From contig CAWAEZ010000014.1 in assembly GCA_963781195.1 (NCBI GenBank), positions 124,001 through 188,000 on the forward strand: a stretch of 64,000 nt of DNA, given 5' to 3'. This DNA is from JAJPKK01 sp963781195 (GTDB lineage Bacteria; Pseudomonadota; Alphaproteobacteria; Rhizobiales; Xanthobacteraceae). The notes under the pieces are model-generated. The model did not search any database. It was not told the origin of the DNA and saw only the letters and a list, made by a program, of their open reading frames with translations. Of this stretch, positions 28,200 through 36,257 are shown piece after piece (the stretch's first letter is position 1; the number at the start of each line of letters is the position of its first letter). The position numbers were made by a program, and so were the translations under genes.

Positions 28200-30596
28200 A
28201 TGCAAATCGCCGCGAAGATGCAAACTCTGTCCGACGCACGCCGGTTCCAGCTGTTGGTGGATGCGGTCGTCGACTATGGCATCTACATGATCGACCTCCA
28301 TGGCTACGTCCTCAGCTGGAACGCGGGTGCGCAGCGGATCGCGGGCTATACCGCCGAGGAGATCATCGGGCAGCCGTTCTCGCGCTTCTTCACGCCGGAG
28401 GACCAGGCCCGGGGGCTTCCGGAAAAAATCCTGTCCGAAACGGCAAGCGTGGGCCGGTTCGAGAGCCAGGGCTGGCGGGTGCGCAAGAATGGCACCCGCT
28501 TCCTGGCGAGTGCCACCGTTCAGCCGGTGCGGGACGAGCACGGCGAGCTGATCGGCTTCGCCAAGATCACCCGGGACGTCACCGAGCGCGTCGCGGCGCA
28601 ACAGGCCCTCCTCGAGAGCGAGAGCCGTTTCCGCCTGCTGGTGAAAGGGGTGGTGGACTACGCCATTTACATGCTCGATCCCAGCGGCGTGATCACCAAC
28701 TGGAACACCGGCGCCGAGCGGATGAAAGGCTATTCCGAAGAGGAGGTCGTCGGCCAGCATTTTTCCAAGTTCTATCCCAGAGAAGACCGCCTGGCCGGCG
28801 TGCCGGAGCGGGTGCTGAGCGTGGCCGAGCGCGAGGGCCGCTACGAGGCCGAAGGTTGGCGGGTGCGCAAGGACGGCAGCCGTTTCTGGGCGTCGGTGGT
28901 GGTCGACGTGATCCGCTCGCCCGACGGCGTCCTGCTGGGGTTTGCCAAGGTCACGCGCGACATCAGCGAGCGGCGGGCCGCACAGGATGCGTTGCGCGAG
29001 AGCGAGCGCCAGTTTCGTCTGTTGGTGGCTGCGGTCACCGACTATGCGCTTTACATGCTCGACCCCAACGGAAACATTTCGAGCTGGAATGGCGGCGCCG
29101 CGCGGATCAAGGGCTATGCCGCGAGCGAAATCATCGGGCAGCATTTCTCCCGCTTCTATACCGAGCCCGACCGGGCAGCCGGGCTGCCGGCCCAGGTGCT
29201 GCGTACCGCCCTCGCGGAAGGACGCTTCGAGGGCGAAGGTCTGCGCGTGCGCAAGGATGGGAGCGTGTTCTGGGCCAACGTGATCGTCGACCCGATCCGC
29301 GACGAGCACGGCACCCTGATCGGTTATGCCAAGATCACGCGCGACGTCACCGAGCGCCGCGATGCCCAGATCGCGCTGCAGGCGGCGCAGACCCAGCGGG
29401 CCCACGCCCAGAAGATGGATGCGCTCGGCCAGCTCACCGGCGGCGTCGCGCATGACTTCAATAACCTGCTCATGGTCGTCAGCGGCAACGTCCACACCAT
29501 CAAGAAGATATTGGCTGAGAACAAAACCGTCGGCGAGCAGCCGAGGATCGGGCGCGCCGCGGAAGCGATCGAACTCGCCGCCAGCCGGGGCGCCGCGCTG
29601 ACGCGGCAGCTGCTGTCATTCTCCCGCCGGCAAACCTTCAACCCCACGGTCTTCTCGATTGCGGAACGGGTTGAATTGTTTCGCGCCCTGCTGTCGACCA
29701 CCATCGGCGCCGGAGTGTCGATCATCAGCAGGGTCGGGCCGAATGTCTGGCCGGTGAAGGTCGATCCGAGCGAGCTCGAGATTGCCCTGGTCAACATCGC
29801 CCTCAATGCGCGCGACGCCATGGTGGCGGGGGGACTGATCTCGGTGACGGCCGAGAACCTGACGATCTCGCAGAACGAGGCTCCTCCGGACATCGAAGGC
29901 GAATTCGTCGCGTTGCGCATCACCGACACCGGTTTCGGGATTGCCCCCGACCTGCTCGCCAAGGTGTTCGACCCGTTCTTCACGACCAAGCCGATGAGCA
30001 AGGGCAGCGGACTTGGACTGTCCCAGGTGCACGGCTTTGCCCACCAGTCGGGCGGCACCGTCACCATCGAGAGCGAGCTCGGCAGGGGCACGACGGTGAC
30101 GCTCTATTTGCCGCGCGCACGCGAGGACGTCCGCGCGACCGAGCAGGGCGGAACCGACGAGCTCGAGGCCGGAAGCGGACGCGTGCTGGTGGTGGAGGAC
30201 AATCCGGACGTCCGGGACGTTACCGTCGCCATGCTCGAACAACTCGGCTACGAGGTGACCGCGGTCGGCGACGCGGCCGCCGCCCTCGAAGCCGTCGAGG
30301 CCAACGAGTTCGATATCGTGGTCAGCGATATCGTCATGGCGGGTTCGATGGACGGGGTCGCGCTCGCCCAGGCGCTCCGCGAGCGCAAGCCGGAGCTGCC
30401 GGTGCTGCTGGTGACCGGATACGCCGGGGCGGCGGTCACGCGACCGGAATTCGTCGTGCTGCGCAAGCCGTTCCTGCTCGCCGACATCGGCCGTGCGGTG
30501 TCTCGCATGATCGCGGAATCCCGGCAGCCCCGGGGCACGAACCTAGTGCGGCTGCGCGACGTGCAGCGCACCCCGCCCCGCCCAGACCAGGACTAA
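28200..30596 (+). CDS. Hybrid sensor histidine kinase with three PAS domains and a receiver
   Basis: 798 residues from the ATG at 28200. An ATG at 28083 would add 39 residues with a short hydrophobic stretch; I prefer 28200 because it begins just before PAS1 and leaves room for a divergent promoter. Three tandem PAS/PAC units (about 12-130, 140-258, 268-386) are near copies of each other. Next come HisKA with phospho-accepting His418 (GGVAHDFNNLL), an ATPase domain with N-box Asn535, DTGFG (576-580) and GSGLGL (602-607), and a C-terminal receiver (660-775) with Asp710 and Lys756. No transmembrane segment: a cytosolic sensor. No response regulator is adjacent. Confidence 0.9.
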   Translation: MQIAAKMQTLSDARRFQLLVDAVVDYGIYMIDLHGYVLSWNAGAQRIAGYTAEEIIGQPFSRFFTPEDQARGLPEKILSETASVGRFESQGWRVRKNGTRFLASATVQPVRDEHGELIGFAKITRDVTERVAAQQALLESESRFRLLVKGVVDYAIYMLDPSGVITNWNTGAERMKGYSEEEVVGQHFSKFYPREDRLAGVPERVLSVAEREGRYEAEGWRVRKDGSRFWASVVVDVIRSPDGVLLGFAKVTRDISERRAAQDALRESERQFRLLVAAVTDYALYMLDPNGNISSWNGGAARIKGYAASEIIGQHFSRFYTEPDRAAGLPAQVLRTALAEGRFEGEGLRVRKDGSVFWANVIVDPIRDEHGTLIGYAKITRDVTERRDAQIALQAAQTQRAHAQKMDALGQLTGGVAHDFNNLLMVVSGNVHTIKKILAENKTVGEQPRIGRAAEAIELAASRGAALTRQLLSFSRRQTFNPTVFSIAERVELFRALLSTTIGAGVSIISRVGPNVWPVKVDPSELEIALVNIALNARDAMVAGGLISVTAENLTISQNEAPPDIEGEFVALRITDTGFGIAPDLLAKVFDPFFTTKPMSKGSGLGLSQVHGFAHQSGGTVTIESELGRGTTVTLYLPRAREDVRATEQGGTDELEAGSGRVLVVEDNPDVRDVTVAMLEQLGYEVTAVGDAAAALEAVEANEFDIVVSDIVMAGSMDGVALAQALRERKPELPVLLVTGYAGAAVTRPEFVVLRKPFLLADIGRAVSRMIAESRQPRGTNLVRLRDVQRTPPRPDQD

Positions 30597-30617
30597 CCGA
30601 AACCGCGGATCGGCGCG

Positions 30618-31355
30618 TCAGCCGCCCGCGTGGTCCGATCGATTGTCGGCGCCGAAGGCGGCGAGCCGCTCGCGCTGCGTGCCGTCGGCGGCGAAATTCT
30701 GCGGGTGAAGCCATCGCTCGAAGGCCGCCTTGCGCTCCGGCCAGTCCGTCGCAAGCATGGCGAACCAGGCGGTGTCGCGGCTGCGGCCCTTGATGATCAT
30801 GTGGTCGCGGAAGGTGCCCTCGTAGCGGAATCCGAGGCGCAGCGCGGCGTGGCGCGACGCTGCGTTGAGCGCATCGCATTTCCACTCGTAGCGGCGATAG
30901 CCCAGGGTCTCGAAGCTATGGCGGGCGAGGAGGTACTGCGCTTCGGTGGCGAGCGCGGTGCGCTGCAGTCGCGGGCTCAGCAGGATGTTTCCGACCTCGA
31001 CGACCCGCATTTCGGGACGGATCGACATCAGGGCCGCAAGGCCCACGGCGCGCCCGGCCAAATCCACGATGGCGTAGAAATAGGGATCGGCGGAGTTGCG
31101 GCGCGATGTCAGCCAGTCGGACAACCCGGCGTGCTCGGCGAACGGGCCGAACGCCATGTAGGTCCACAGCATGGGATGGCCCTGCACCGCCTCCCAAAGG
31201 GCATCGCTGTGGCGCGCCGGGTCAAGACGCTCGACCCGCCCATGCCGCCCGGCGAGTTCCACCGGTTGCGGCCGTGCGGCGGGCGTGGCGTCCACCGGGA
31301 AGCCGACCGGCTGCCCGGTCCGGGGATCAAGGTCAGGCGCGGAAAATCCATTCAT
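30618..31355 (-). CDS. GNAT-family N-acetyltransferase (RimJ/RimL-like)
   Basis: 245 residues from the ATG at 31355 (the frame is open another 117 bp upstream). The acetyl-CoA-binding block is RPEMRVVEVGNILLSPRLQR, followed by TALATEAQYLLARHSFE, LGYRRYEWKCDALNAASRHA and ALRLGFRYEGTFRDHMI, the standard layout of the RimJ/RimL protein-acetylating GNAT group. These transfer acetyl groups to protein N-termini or small amines. Convergent with the hybrid kinase; its target is unknown. Confidence 0.88.
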   Translation of the reverse strand: MNGFSAPDLDPRTGQPVGFPVDATPAARPQPVELAGRHGRVERLDPARHSDALWEAVQGHPMLWTYMAFGPFAEHAGLSDWLTSRRNSADPYFYAIVDLAGRAVGLAALMSIRPEMRVVEVGNILLSPRLQRTALATEAQYLLARHSFETLGYRRYEWKCDALNAASRHAALRLGFRYEGTFRDHMIIKGRSRDTAWFAMLATDWPERKAAFERWLHPQNFAADGTQRERLAAFGADNRSDHAGG

Positions 31356-31754
31356 CGGTGGGCCAATCGGTCGGCGAAAGGGGCAGGGCTTGGTGACAGA
31401 GGGCTGGAACGAACGAATCCCAGGCGCCTCTTTTGTCGGGTGACGCCATCTTGCCACCGGGCCGTCATGCAACAGGCGGCCCTCAGATATGCATTTTCGT
31501 AGGACGGGCGCTTCCGCGTCAGGAAAGTTATGTCGCCGAAATTGTCTTTAACATTTCGTGAACGGGGTCGGTTGTGCACTGCGAAAAGTTTAGCCTTCCC
31601 GGTGATGCTTGAGAAACCATCCGCCTTTTTGCGAGGCATTAAATTCATATAAAATCACTATTTTCCGCGGCTGCCGTGGCCCCCGAACAGGCCTTGCCTG
31701 GGCGTCAATTCACGCTAAGTCAACGCGTGTTACACCGCTGAGAGAGGGCTGACG
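31356..31754. other. Gene-free region upstream of a small secreted-protein gene
   Basis: No credible gene; a minus-strand frame at 31352-31648 is open but has no family-like features. The region becomes AT-rich between about 31500 and 31670 and contains the 28-bp element (31639-31666) shared with the next small-protein gene. Confidence 0.5.
31639..31666 (+). promoter_or_regulatory. 28-bp AT-rich element, copy 1, probable promoter/operator
   Basis: Contains TTAAAT, TATAAA and CTATTTT blocks in fixed spacing. It matches the element at 32264-32291 at 21 of 28 positions. It ends 88 bp before the ATG of the first small secreted-protein gene; copy 2 ends 92 bp before the second. Confidence 0.6.
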
Positions 31755-31979
31755 ATGAGATCTTTGAAGATGATGCTGTCTTCCTTGGCGGTGGCGGCGG
31801 TGCTCGGGACGCCGGCGCTGGCTAAGCCGCCTGTGCACCACGATCATCCGCAACGTCCCCCCGTGCTCTCCACCTTCAACGGGGTCACGCCGATGGGAGG
31901 GCGGATCGGTCCCGATGCCGATCCGAGCCTTCAATCGTCGATCTTGCGCGATGTTCCGAACGTAGCCGGTTTCAACTAA
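31755..31979 (+). CDS. Small secreted protein, paralogue 1
   Basis: 74 residues from the ATG at 31755 (GAGAGGG upstream). A clear signal peptide covers residues 1-23 (LSSLAVAAVLGTPALA). The mature 50-residue protein has a His/Pro stretch (KPPVHHDHPQRPP) and ends DPSLQSSILRDVPNVAGFN. It shares the layout signal + short linker + DP-x-x-x-x-S-x-I-x-RD tail with the protein at 32384. Function unknown. It is followed by its own terminator. Confidence 0.7.
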   Translation: MRSLKMMLSSLAVAAVLGTPALAKPPVHHDHPQRPPVLSTFNGVTPMGGRIGPDADPSLQSSILRDVPNVAGFN

Positions 31980-32002
31980 CCGCCTGCCGACGTGCCGTTG
32001 CT

Positions 32003-32045
32003 GAAGAGCCTCGGGCGCCTGCCCGGGGCTCTTCGCGTTTTTCTC
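32003..32045 (+). terminator. Intrinsic terminator after small secreted protein 1
   Basis: A 14-bp stem with one T-G pair (32003-32016 with 32021-32034), then GCG and a TTTTTCT run. It lies 24 bp past the stop codon. Confidence 0.85.
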
Positions 32046-32383
32046 GGCCCCGCCCGCCCCCGGGAGCGAGCCGAAGGCCCGATGCGGACCTGCACCGAGC
32101 GCGGGGCGGGCATGCTGCGGTGCAGGTGCAGACGGGATCGGGACCCCCCGTATACGCCGCCGATACAATCGTTAATTGGTCCTCGGGGGGCGCCTTGTTT
32201 GACCCCGAATACCGGCCATTCGGCAGTGTTGCAGAGAAGACGCGCGCAAGAAAAAAATTCACGTTAAATCCTTATAAACACGCTATTTTTTCACACAAAC
32301 CCGTGATCAAAACCGGTCTTGTGCGATGCGGAATGGGCGCTATCTTCCGGCTCATCGAACACCGGTAACGAAGGAGTTTTTCC
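32046..32383. other. Gene-free leader of small secreted protein 2
   Basis: No credible gene. The first half is GC-rich; from about 32240 to 32310 it is strongly AT-rich and holds the second copy of the shared 28-bp element. An AAGGAG ribosome site precedes the ATG at 32384. Confidence 0.5.
32264..32291 (+). promoter_or_regulatory. 28-bp AT-rich element, copy 2, probable promoter/operator
   Basis: Same TTAAAT, TATAAA and CTATTTT blocks in the same spacing as 31639-31666 (21 of 28 identical). The surrounding sequence is not similar, which argues for selection on the element and not a whole-region duplication. Confidence 0.6.
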
Positions 32384-32599
32384 ATGAAGTCGAACCTTAA
32401 GGTTGTGCTGTCGGCGGTCGCTCTCGCAGCGCTCGTGGCCGCCCCGGCCGTCGCCAAGTCGCGCACCCAGCAGACCGCCCCGGCGGCCGGTTACGCGAAC
32501 GGCGCCGCGCTCCATGACGGCGAGCGCACGCTCAGCACTGATCCCGACGCGCGCGTGCGCTCCGAGATCCAGCGCGACGGCGCCTCGTCCTACGAGTGA
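32384..32599 (+). CDS. Small secreted protein, paralogue 2
   Basis: 71 residues from the ATG at 32384, with AAGGAG seven bases upstream. Signal peptide: residues 1-24 (VVLSAVALAALVAAPAVA). The mature part is polar with GAALHDGERTLSTDPDARVR and an SEIQRDGASSYE end. The DPD...R-x-E-I-x-RD tail parallels the paralogue at 31755. Related short proteins are widespread in Bradyrhizobium-type genomes and have no assigned function. Confidence 0.7.
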   Translation: MKSNLKVVLSAVALAALVAAPAVAKSRTQQTAPAAGYANGAALHDGERTLSTDPDARVRSEIQRDGASSYE

Positions 32600-32628
32600 G
32601 CCGACGTTTCGGCATCGTTTCGGATCAA

Positions 32629-32657
32629 AGAGCCCCGGCCCCGGCCGGGGCTTTTTT
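32629..32657 (+). terminator. Intrinsic terminator after small secreted protein 2
   Basis: A GC-rich stem (AGCCCCGGC with GCCGGGGCT) followed by six Ts (32652-32657), about 30 bp past the stop. Confidence 0.88.
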
Positions 32658-32795
32658 CATGCGTGCTTCAGGTCGCGGGAGCGATTTGCAATCCAGCGGA
32701 TGATCGGGTGAAGTGCCGCCCCACCGCCGGGGCCGGCATCTGCGTGTTCCGCAGCCGCCGCAGGAAGCCCGCAGGCAAGCGTCCGGGGACCCTTC

Positions 32796-33977
32796 ATGCT
32801 TCGTACCGTCGCGGCTTTCGATCGGATCGGCGAGGAAAACGCGTTCGCCGTGCTTGCGCGCGCGACACGTTTGGCCGCGGAGGGGCGCGACATCATCAAT
32901 CTCGGCATCGGACAGCCGGATTTTCGCACCCCGGAGCACATTGTCGAGGCAGCGGTGAAAGCGCTGCGCGATGGCCACCACGGCTACACCGCGGCGAACG
33001 GCATCCTGCCGCTGCGCGAAGCGGTGGCCGCCGATCTCCACCAGCGTTTTGCCGTCGCCGTGTCGCCGGACGAGGTCATGATCATGCCGGGCGGCAAGCC
33101 CACGATGTTCATGTCGATCCTGATGTTCGGCGAGCCGGGCGTCGAAATTCTCTATCCCGATCCCGGCTTTCCTATCTACCGGTCGATGATCGAGTTCACC
33201 GGGGCGCGGCCGGTCCCGGTGCCGGTGCGCGAGGAGAACGGCTTTGCCTTCTCCGCGGAGGAGACGCTCCGCCTGATCACGCCGCAGACGCGGCTGCTGA
33301 TCCTCAACTCTCCGGCCAATCCGACCGGCGGCGTCACGCCCAAGGCCGAGGTCGACAAGCTCGTGGCGGGTCTTGAGCGCTTCCCCGATGTCGCGGTGAT
33401 GTCGGACGAAATCTACGATCACATGGTCTATGACGGGGAGACCCATGTCTGCCTGTTGTCCTATCCCTCCATCCGCGACCGCCTCATCCTGCTCAACGGA
33501 TGGTCCAAGACCTACGCGATGACCGGCTGGCGGCTCGGCTACGCGGTGTGGCCCGGCAAGCTCTACGACTATGCGCGCAAGCTCGCGGTGAACCTGCATT
33601 CCTGCGTCAACGCGTCGGCGCAGTATGCCGGGCTTGCCGCCCTCACCGGACCGCAGGATGCGGCGTACCAGATGGTCGCCGAGTTCGACCGGCGCCGGAA
33701 GGTGGTGGTCGACGGCCTGAATCGCCTGCCCGGGATTTCCTGCGCGACCCCCAAGGGCGCGTTCTACGCCTTCCCCAACATCAAGCGCACGGGATGGAAG
33801 GCGAAGCCGCTCGCCTCCTCGTTGCTGGAAGACGCCGGCGTCGCCATCATCGGCGGCCCCGACTTCGGGATCCTCGGCGAGGGTTATGTGCGGCTGTCCT
33901 ACGCCAACTCCACCGAGAATATCCTGCGTGCGCTCGACCGCATGGGCGACTTCCTCGCCACCCGCAAGGCGGCGTAG
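32796..33977 (+). CDS. Class I/II PLP-dependent aminotransferase (aspartate-aminotransferase family)
   Basis: 393 residues, full length. Signatures: INLGIGQPDFRTPEHI at the N-terminus, NSPANPTGGV (Asn171-Pro), DEIYDHMVYDG (Asp204, Tyr207), and SKTYAMTGWRLGYAV with PLP-binding Lys238. An arginine in YVRLSYANS near the C-terminus fits carboxylate binding. It transfers an amino group between an amino acid and a 2-oxoacid; aspartate, alanine or aromatic specificity cannot be read from sequence. The exporter gene follows 9 bp downstream, so export of an amino acid made here is possible. Confidence 0.92.
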   Translation: MLRTVAAFDRIGEENAFAVLARATRLAAEGRDIINLGIGQPDFRTPEHIVEAAVKALRDGHHGYTAANGILPLREAVAADLHQRFAVAVSPDEVMIMPGGKPTMFMSILMFGEPGVEILYPDPGFPIYRSMIEFTGARPVPVPVREENGFAFSAEETLRLITPQTRLLILNSPANPTGGVTPKAEVDKLVAGLERFPDVAVMSDEIYDHMVYDGETHVCLLSYPSIRDRLILLNGWSKTYAMTGWRLGYAVWPGKLYDYARKLAVNLHSCVNASAQYAGLAALTGPQDAAYQMVAEFDRRRKVVVDGLNRLPGISCATPKGAFYAFPNIKRTGWKAKPLASSLLEDAGVAIIGGPDFGILGEGYVRLSYANSTENILRALDRMGDFLATRKAA

Positions 33978-33986
33978 GCCGCGCAG

Positions 33987-34868
33987 GTGGCCGCGCGCCC
34001 GGCCGGCCTCGTGGCCGGCATTGCCTGTGGAGCCGGCGCCGCGCTGATGTGGGCCGCCGGGTTTGTCGCGGCCCGGCACGGCATCGCCATCGGGCTGTCC
34101 CCGTTCGACATCACATTCCACCGCTATGTATGGGCCGGGCTCGTATTCCTGCCGAGCGTGCTCAGCCGCGGCGTCGCCGATCTCGACGGCGTCGGCTGGC
34201 TCCGCGGCGCCGCGCTCACCTTGCTCGGCGGCCCGGGCCTCGCGGCGGTGAGCGCCTCTGGTTTTCTCCTGGTGCCGCTCGCCCATGGCGCCGTCATCCA
34301 GCCGTCCTGCGCGGCGCTCGCCGGCATGCTTCTCGCCGCCGTGGTGTTGAAGGAAAAGCTGCCGGTGATCCGCATGTGGGGTGCGGTCGCCATCCTCGCC
34401 GGATTGGCGGTGATTGGCGGCGAGGCGCTGATGGCCATCGGCACGCATGGCCTCCTCGGCGACCTCGCCTTCGCCACCGCCGGCGTGATGTTTGCGATCT
34501 TCGCCACCTTGCTGCGGCGCTGGCGTCTCGATCCCCTGCGCGCCACCGCCGTGATCAGCGTGCTGACGTTGCTGTACATCCCGATCCAGGCGGTGGCGTT
34601 CGGATTCGGCCGCATGATCGCCGCCGGATTTGCCGAGAACGCCCTGCAGGCGGTGGCGCAGGGAATTTTCGCGGGCCCCGCCGCAATCTACCTGTTCGCC
34701 CGCTCGGTGGTTCTGCTCGGCGCCTCCCGGGCGGCGGTGTTTCCTTCCCTGGTGCCGGGTTTCACGCTGCTGATCGGGTATGTCGCGCTGGGCGAGCAGC
34801 CCACGCTCGCGCAGATCGCCGGCTTCGCCCTGGTGCTGTTCGGTTTTCGGCTCACCCAGAAGGCATGA
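33987..34868 (+). CDS. EamA/DMT-family transporter
   Basis: 293 residues with a GTG start at 33987, 9 bp after the aminotransferase stop. Ten hydrophobic helices form two EamA repeats; the first begins GAGAALMWAAGFVAARHGI and the second carries GDLAFATAGVMFAIFATLL. EamA proteins export amino acids, metabolites or drugs, or import carboxylates and sugars. Translational coupling with the aminotransferase suggests an amino-acid-related substrate, which is only an inference. Confidence 0.88.
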   Translation: MAARPAGLVAGIACGAGAALMWAAGFVAARHGIAIGLSPFDITFHRYVWAGLVFLPSVLSRGVADLDGVGWLRGAALTLLGGPGLAAVSASGFLLVPLAHGAVIQPSCAALAGMLLAAVVLKEKLPVIRMWGAVAILAGLAVIGGEALMAIGTHGLLGDLAFATAGVMFAIFATLLRRWRLDPLRATAVISVLTLLYIPIQAVAFGFGRMIAAGFAENALQAVAQGIFAGPAAIYLFARSVVLLGASRAAVFPSLVPGFTLLIGYVALGEQPTLAQIAGFALVLFGFRLTQKA

Positions 34869-35049
34869 CGTCGCCCCGGACGCCGCGGCTCGCGCGGACA
34901 GCACGGCAAACGCCACGCCGGCCGCGACGGATGGCCCCGGTCTCGCGCCCGGCCATTCCGGTGGCGGAGCCCTTCGGCTAGTGTCGCTGCCGGCGATGTT
35001 CGTACGTATTGGCCGCCAATTGGCCGTTCGTCGCGCTGGAGGTCAGGAG

Positions 35050-36030
35050 ATGGGATTTCGATGGCAGGCTGCTGCCGCGGTTGCGGCGGCCCTGGCGGTT
35101 GCCCTTGGCGCGGCCGATGCGGCCTCGGCGCTCGACGCGGTGACGTTGGGCCAGGTGTCGCCCACGGCGACGACGTGGCCGGGGACGGTCGCGACCAAGA
35201 AAGGCTTCTTCGCCGCCAACAACATCGCGATGGATGTGGTCTCGATCGGCGTGTCGCCGGGGATGCAGGCGGTCGCCGCAGGCTCGATCGACATCATGCA
35301 CAATACCTGCAACGCACCGATCGCGTTCTACGAGGGGGGCGGCACCAATGTGCGCATCAGCATGGTGTCGATGTCGACCCATCCCGCCTTCCTGATCGGC
35401 AAGAAGGGCATGAAGAGCGCCGCCGAGCTCAAGGGCAAGGTGGTCGGAACCTCGTCGGTCAAGTCCGGCTCGACCGTCCTGCTGCGCCGGCTGCTCAAGA
35501 GCCGCGGGCTCGGCGCCAAGGACTACGACGTGGTCGCCGGCCAGGGCAGCGCCCAGATCTTCAATGGTCTCCAGGCCGGCGCGCTCGACGCGGTGTGGCT
35601 GGTGCCGCCGCAATCCTTCGTCGCCGCAAGCGCCGGCTTTTCCGTGCTCGGCTCATTCCGCGAGGTGGCGCCGAAGTTTCCCTTCGTCTGCTTCGTGACC
35701 AACACCGAATGGCTCAAGAACAAGGGCGATGTCGGCCGCCGCTTCGTCAAGGGATGGCTCCAGGGGGTGGCGTGGCTGCATGATCCCGCCAATCGCGCCG
35801 AGGCGGAGAAGCTTCTCGCCGACTCGCTCAAGGTGCCCCTCGACGCCGCCGTCAAGACCTATGACGACCTCATCGTCAAGAACCCGGACACCTTCCCGCG
35901 CAGCGGCCGGATGGATCCCGATGCCCTCAAGGAGATCGTCTCGATCATGGTGGAGGGCGAGGAGCTCGGCGCCGCCCCGAAGGGCGACCTGGGAAAATAC
36001 CTCGACGACAGCCTGCTCGGGGCGCAGTGA
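35050..36030 (+). CDS. ABC-type periplasmic substrate-binding protein (NMT1-like)
   Basis: 326 residues from the ATG at 35050 (GGAGG upstream). Signal peptide about 1-26 (ending ASALDA). Typical NMT1/SsuA segments: VTLGQVSPTATTWPGTVATK, KGFFAANNIAMDVVSIG, AAGSIDIMHNTCNAPIAFYE and LKGKVVGTSSVKSGSTVLLR. Ligand unknown; no permease or ATPase gene follows (lepA is next). Confidence 0.88.
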   Translation: MGFRWQAAAAVAAALAVALGAADAASALDAVTLGQVSPTATTWPGTVATKKGFFAANNIAMDVVSIGVSPGMQAVAAGSIDIMHNTCNAPIAFYEGGGTNVRISMVSMSTHPAFLIGKKGMKSAAELKGKVVGTSSVKSGSTVLLRRLLKSRGLGAKDYDVVAGQGSAQIFNGLQAGALDAVWLVPPQSFVAASAGFSVLGSFREVAPKFPFVCFVTNTEWLKNKGDVGRRFVKGWLQGVAWLHDPANRAEAEKLLADSLKVPLDAAVKTYDDLIVKNPDTFPRSGRMDPDALKEIVSIMVEGEELGAAPKGDLGKYLDDSLLGAQ

Positions 36031-36257
36031 GCCGGACGCCATGACCACGCCGGAAGCGCGCTCGATGTTTTCCCGCGGCGTTTCGGCGGCCTGATTTCGG
36101 CTGGCGCCGAGGCCCGCGGCCGCTCCATGGCTTCGGTCCGACCGGATCCCTGGTTTCAGTGGCGTTCACATGGGCATTTGGAAGCCTCCGGCCCCCCATT
36201 TCGCCGGACCGGCCATCTTCCCTTGCTGCCCGTCGGGGTGAGTGTTATCTCGCCCCC

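Noticed and set aside
32625..34916. A 763-codon minus-strand frame opposite the aminotransferase and EamA genes
   Set aside because: Shadow frame, no motif.
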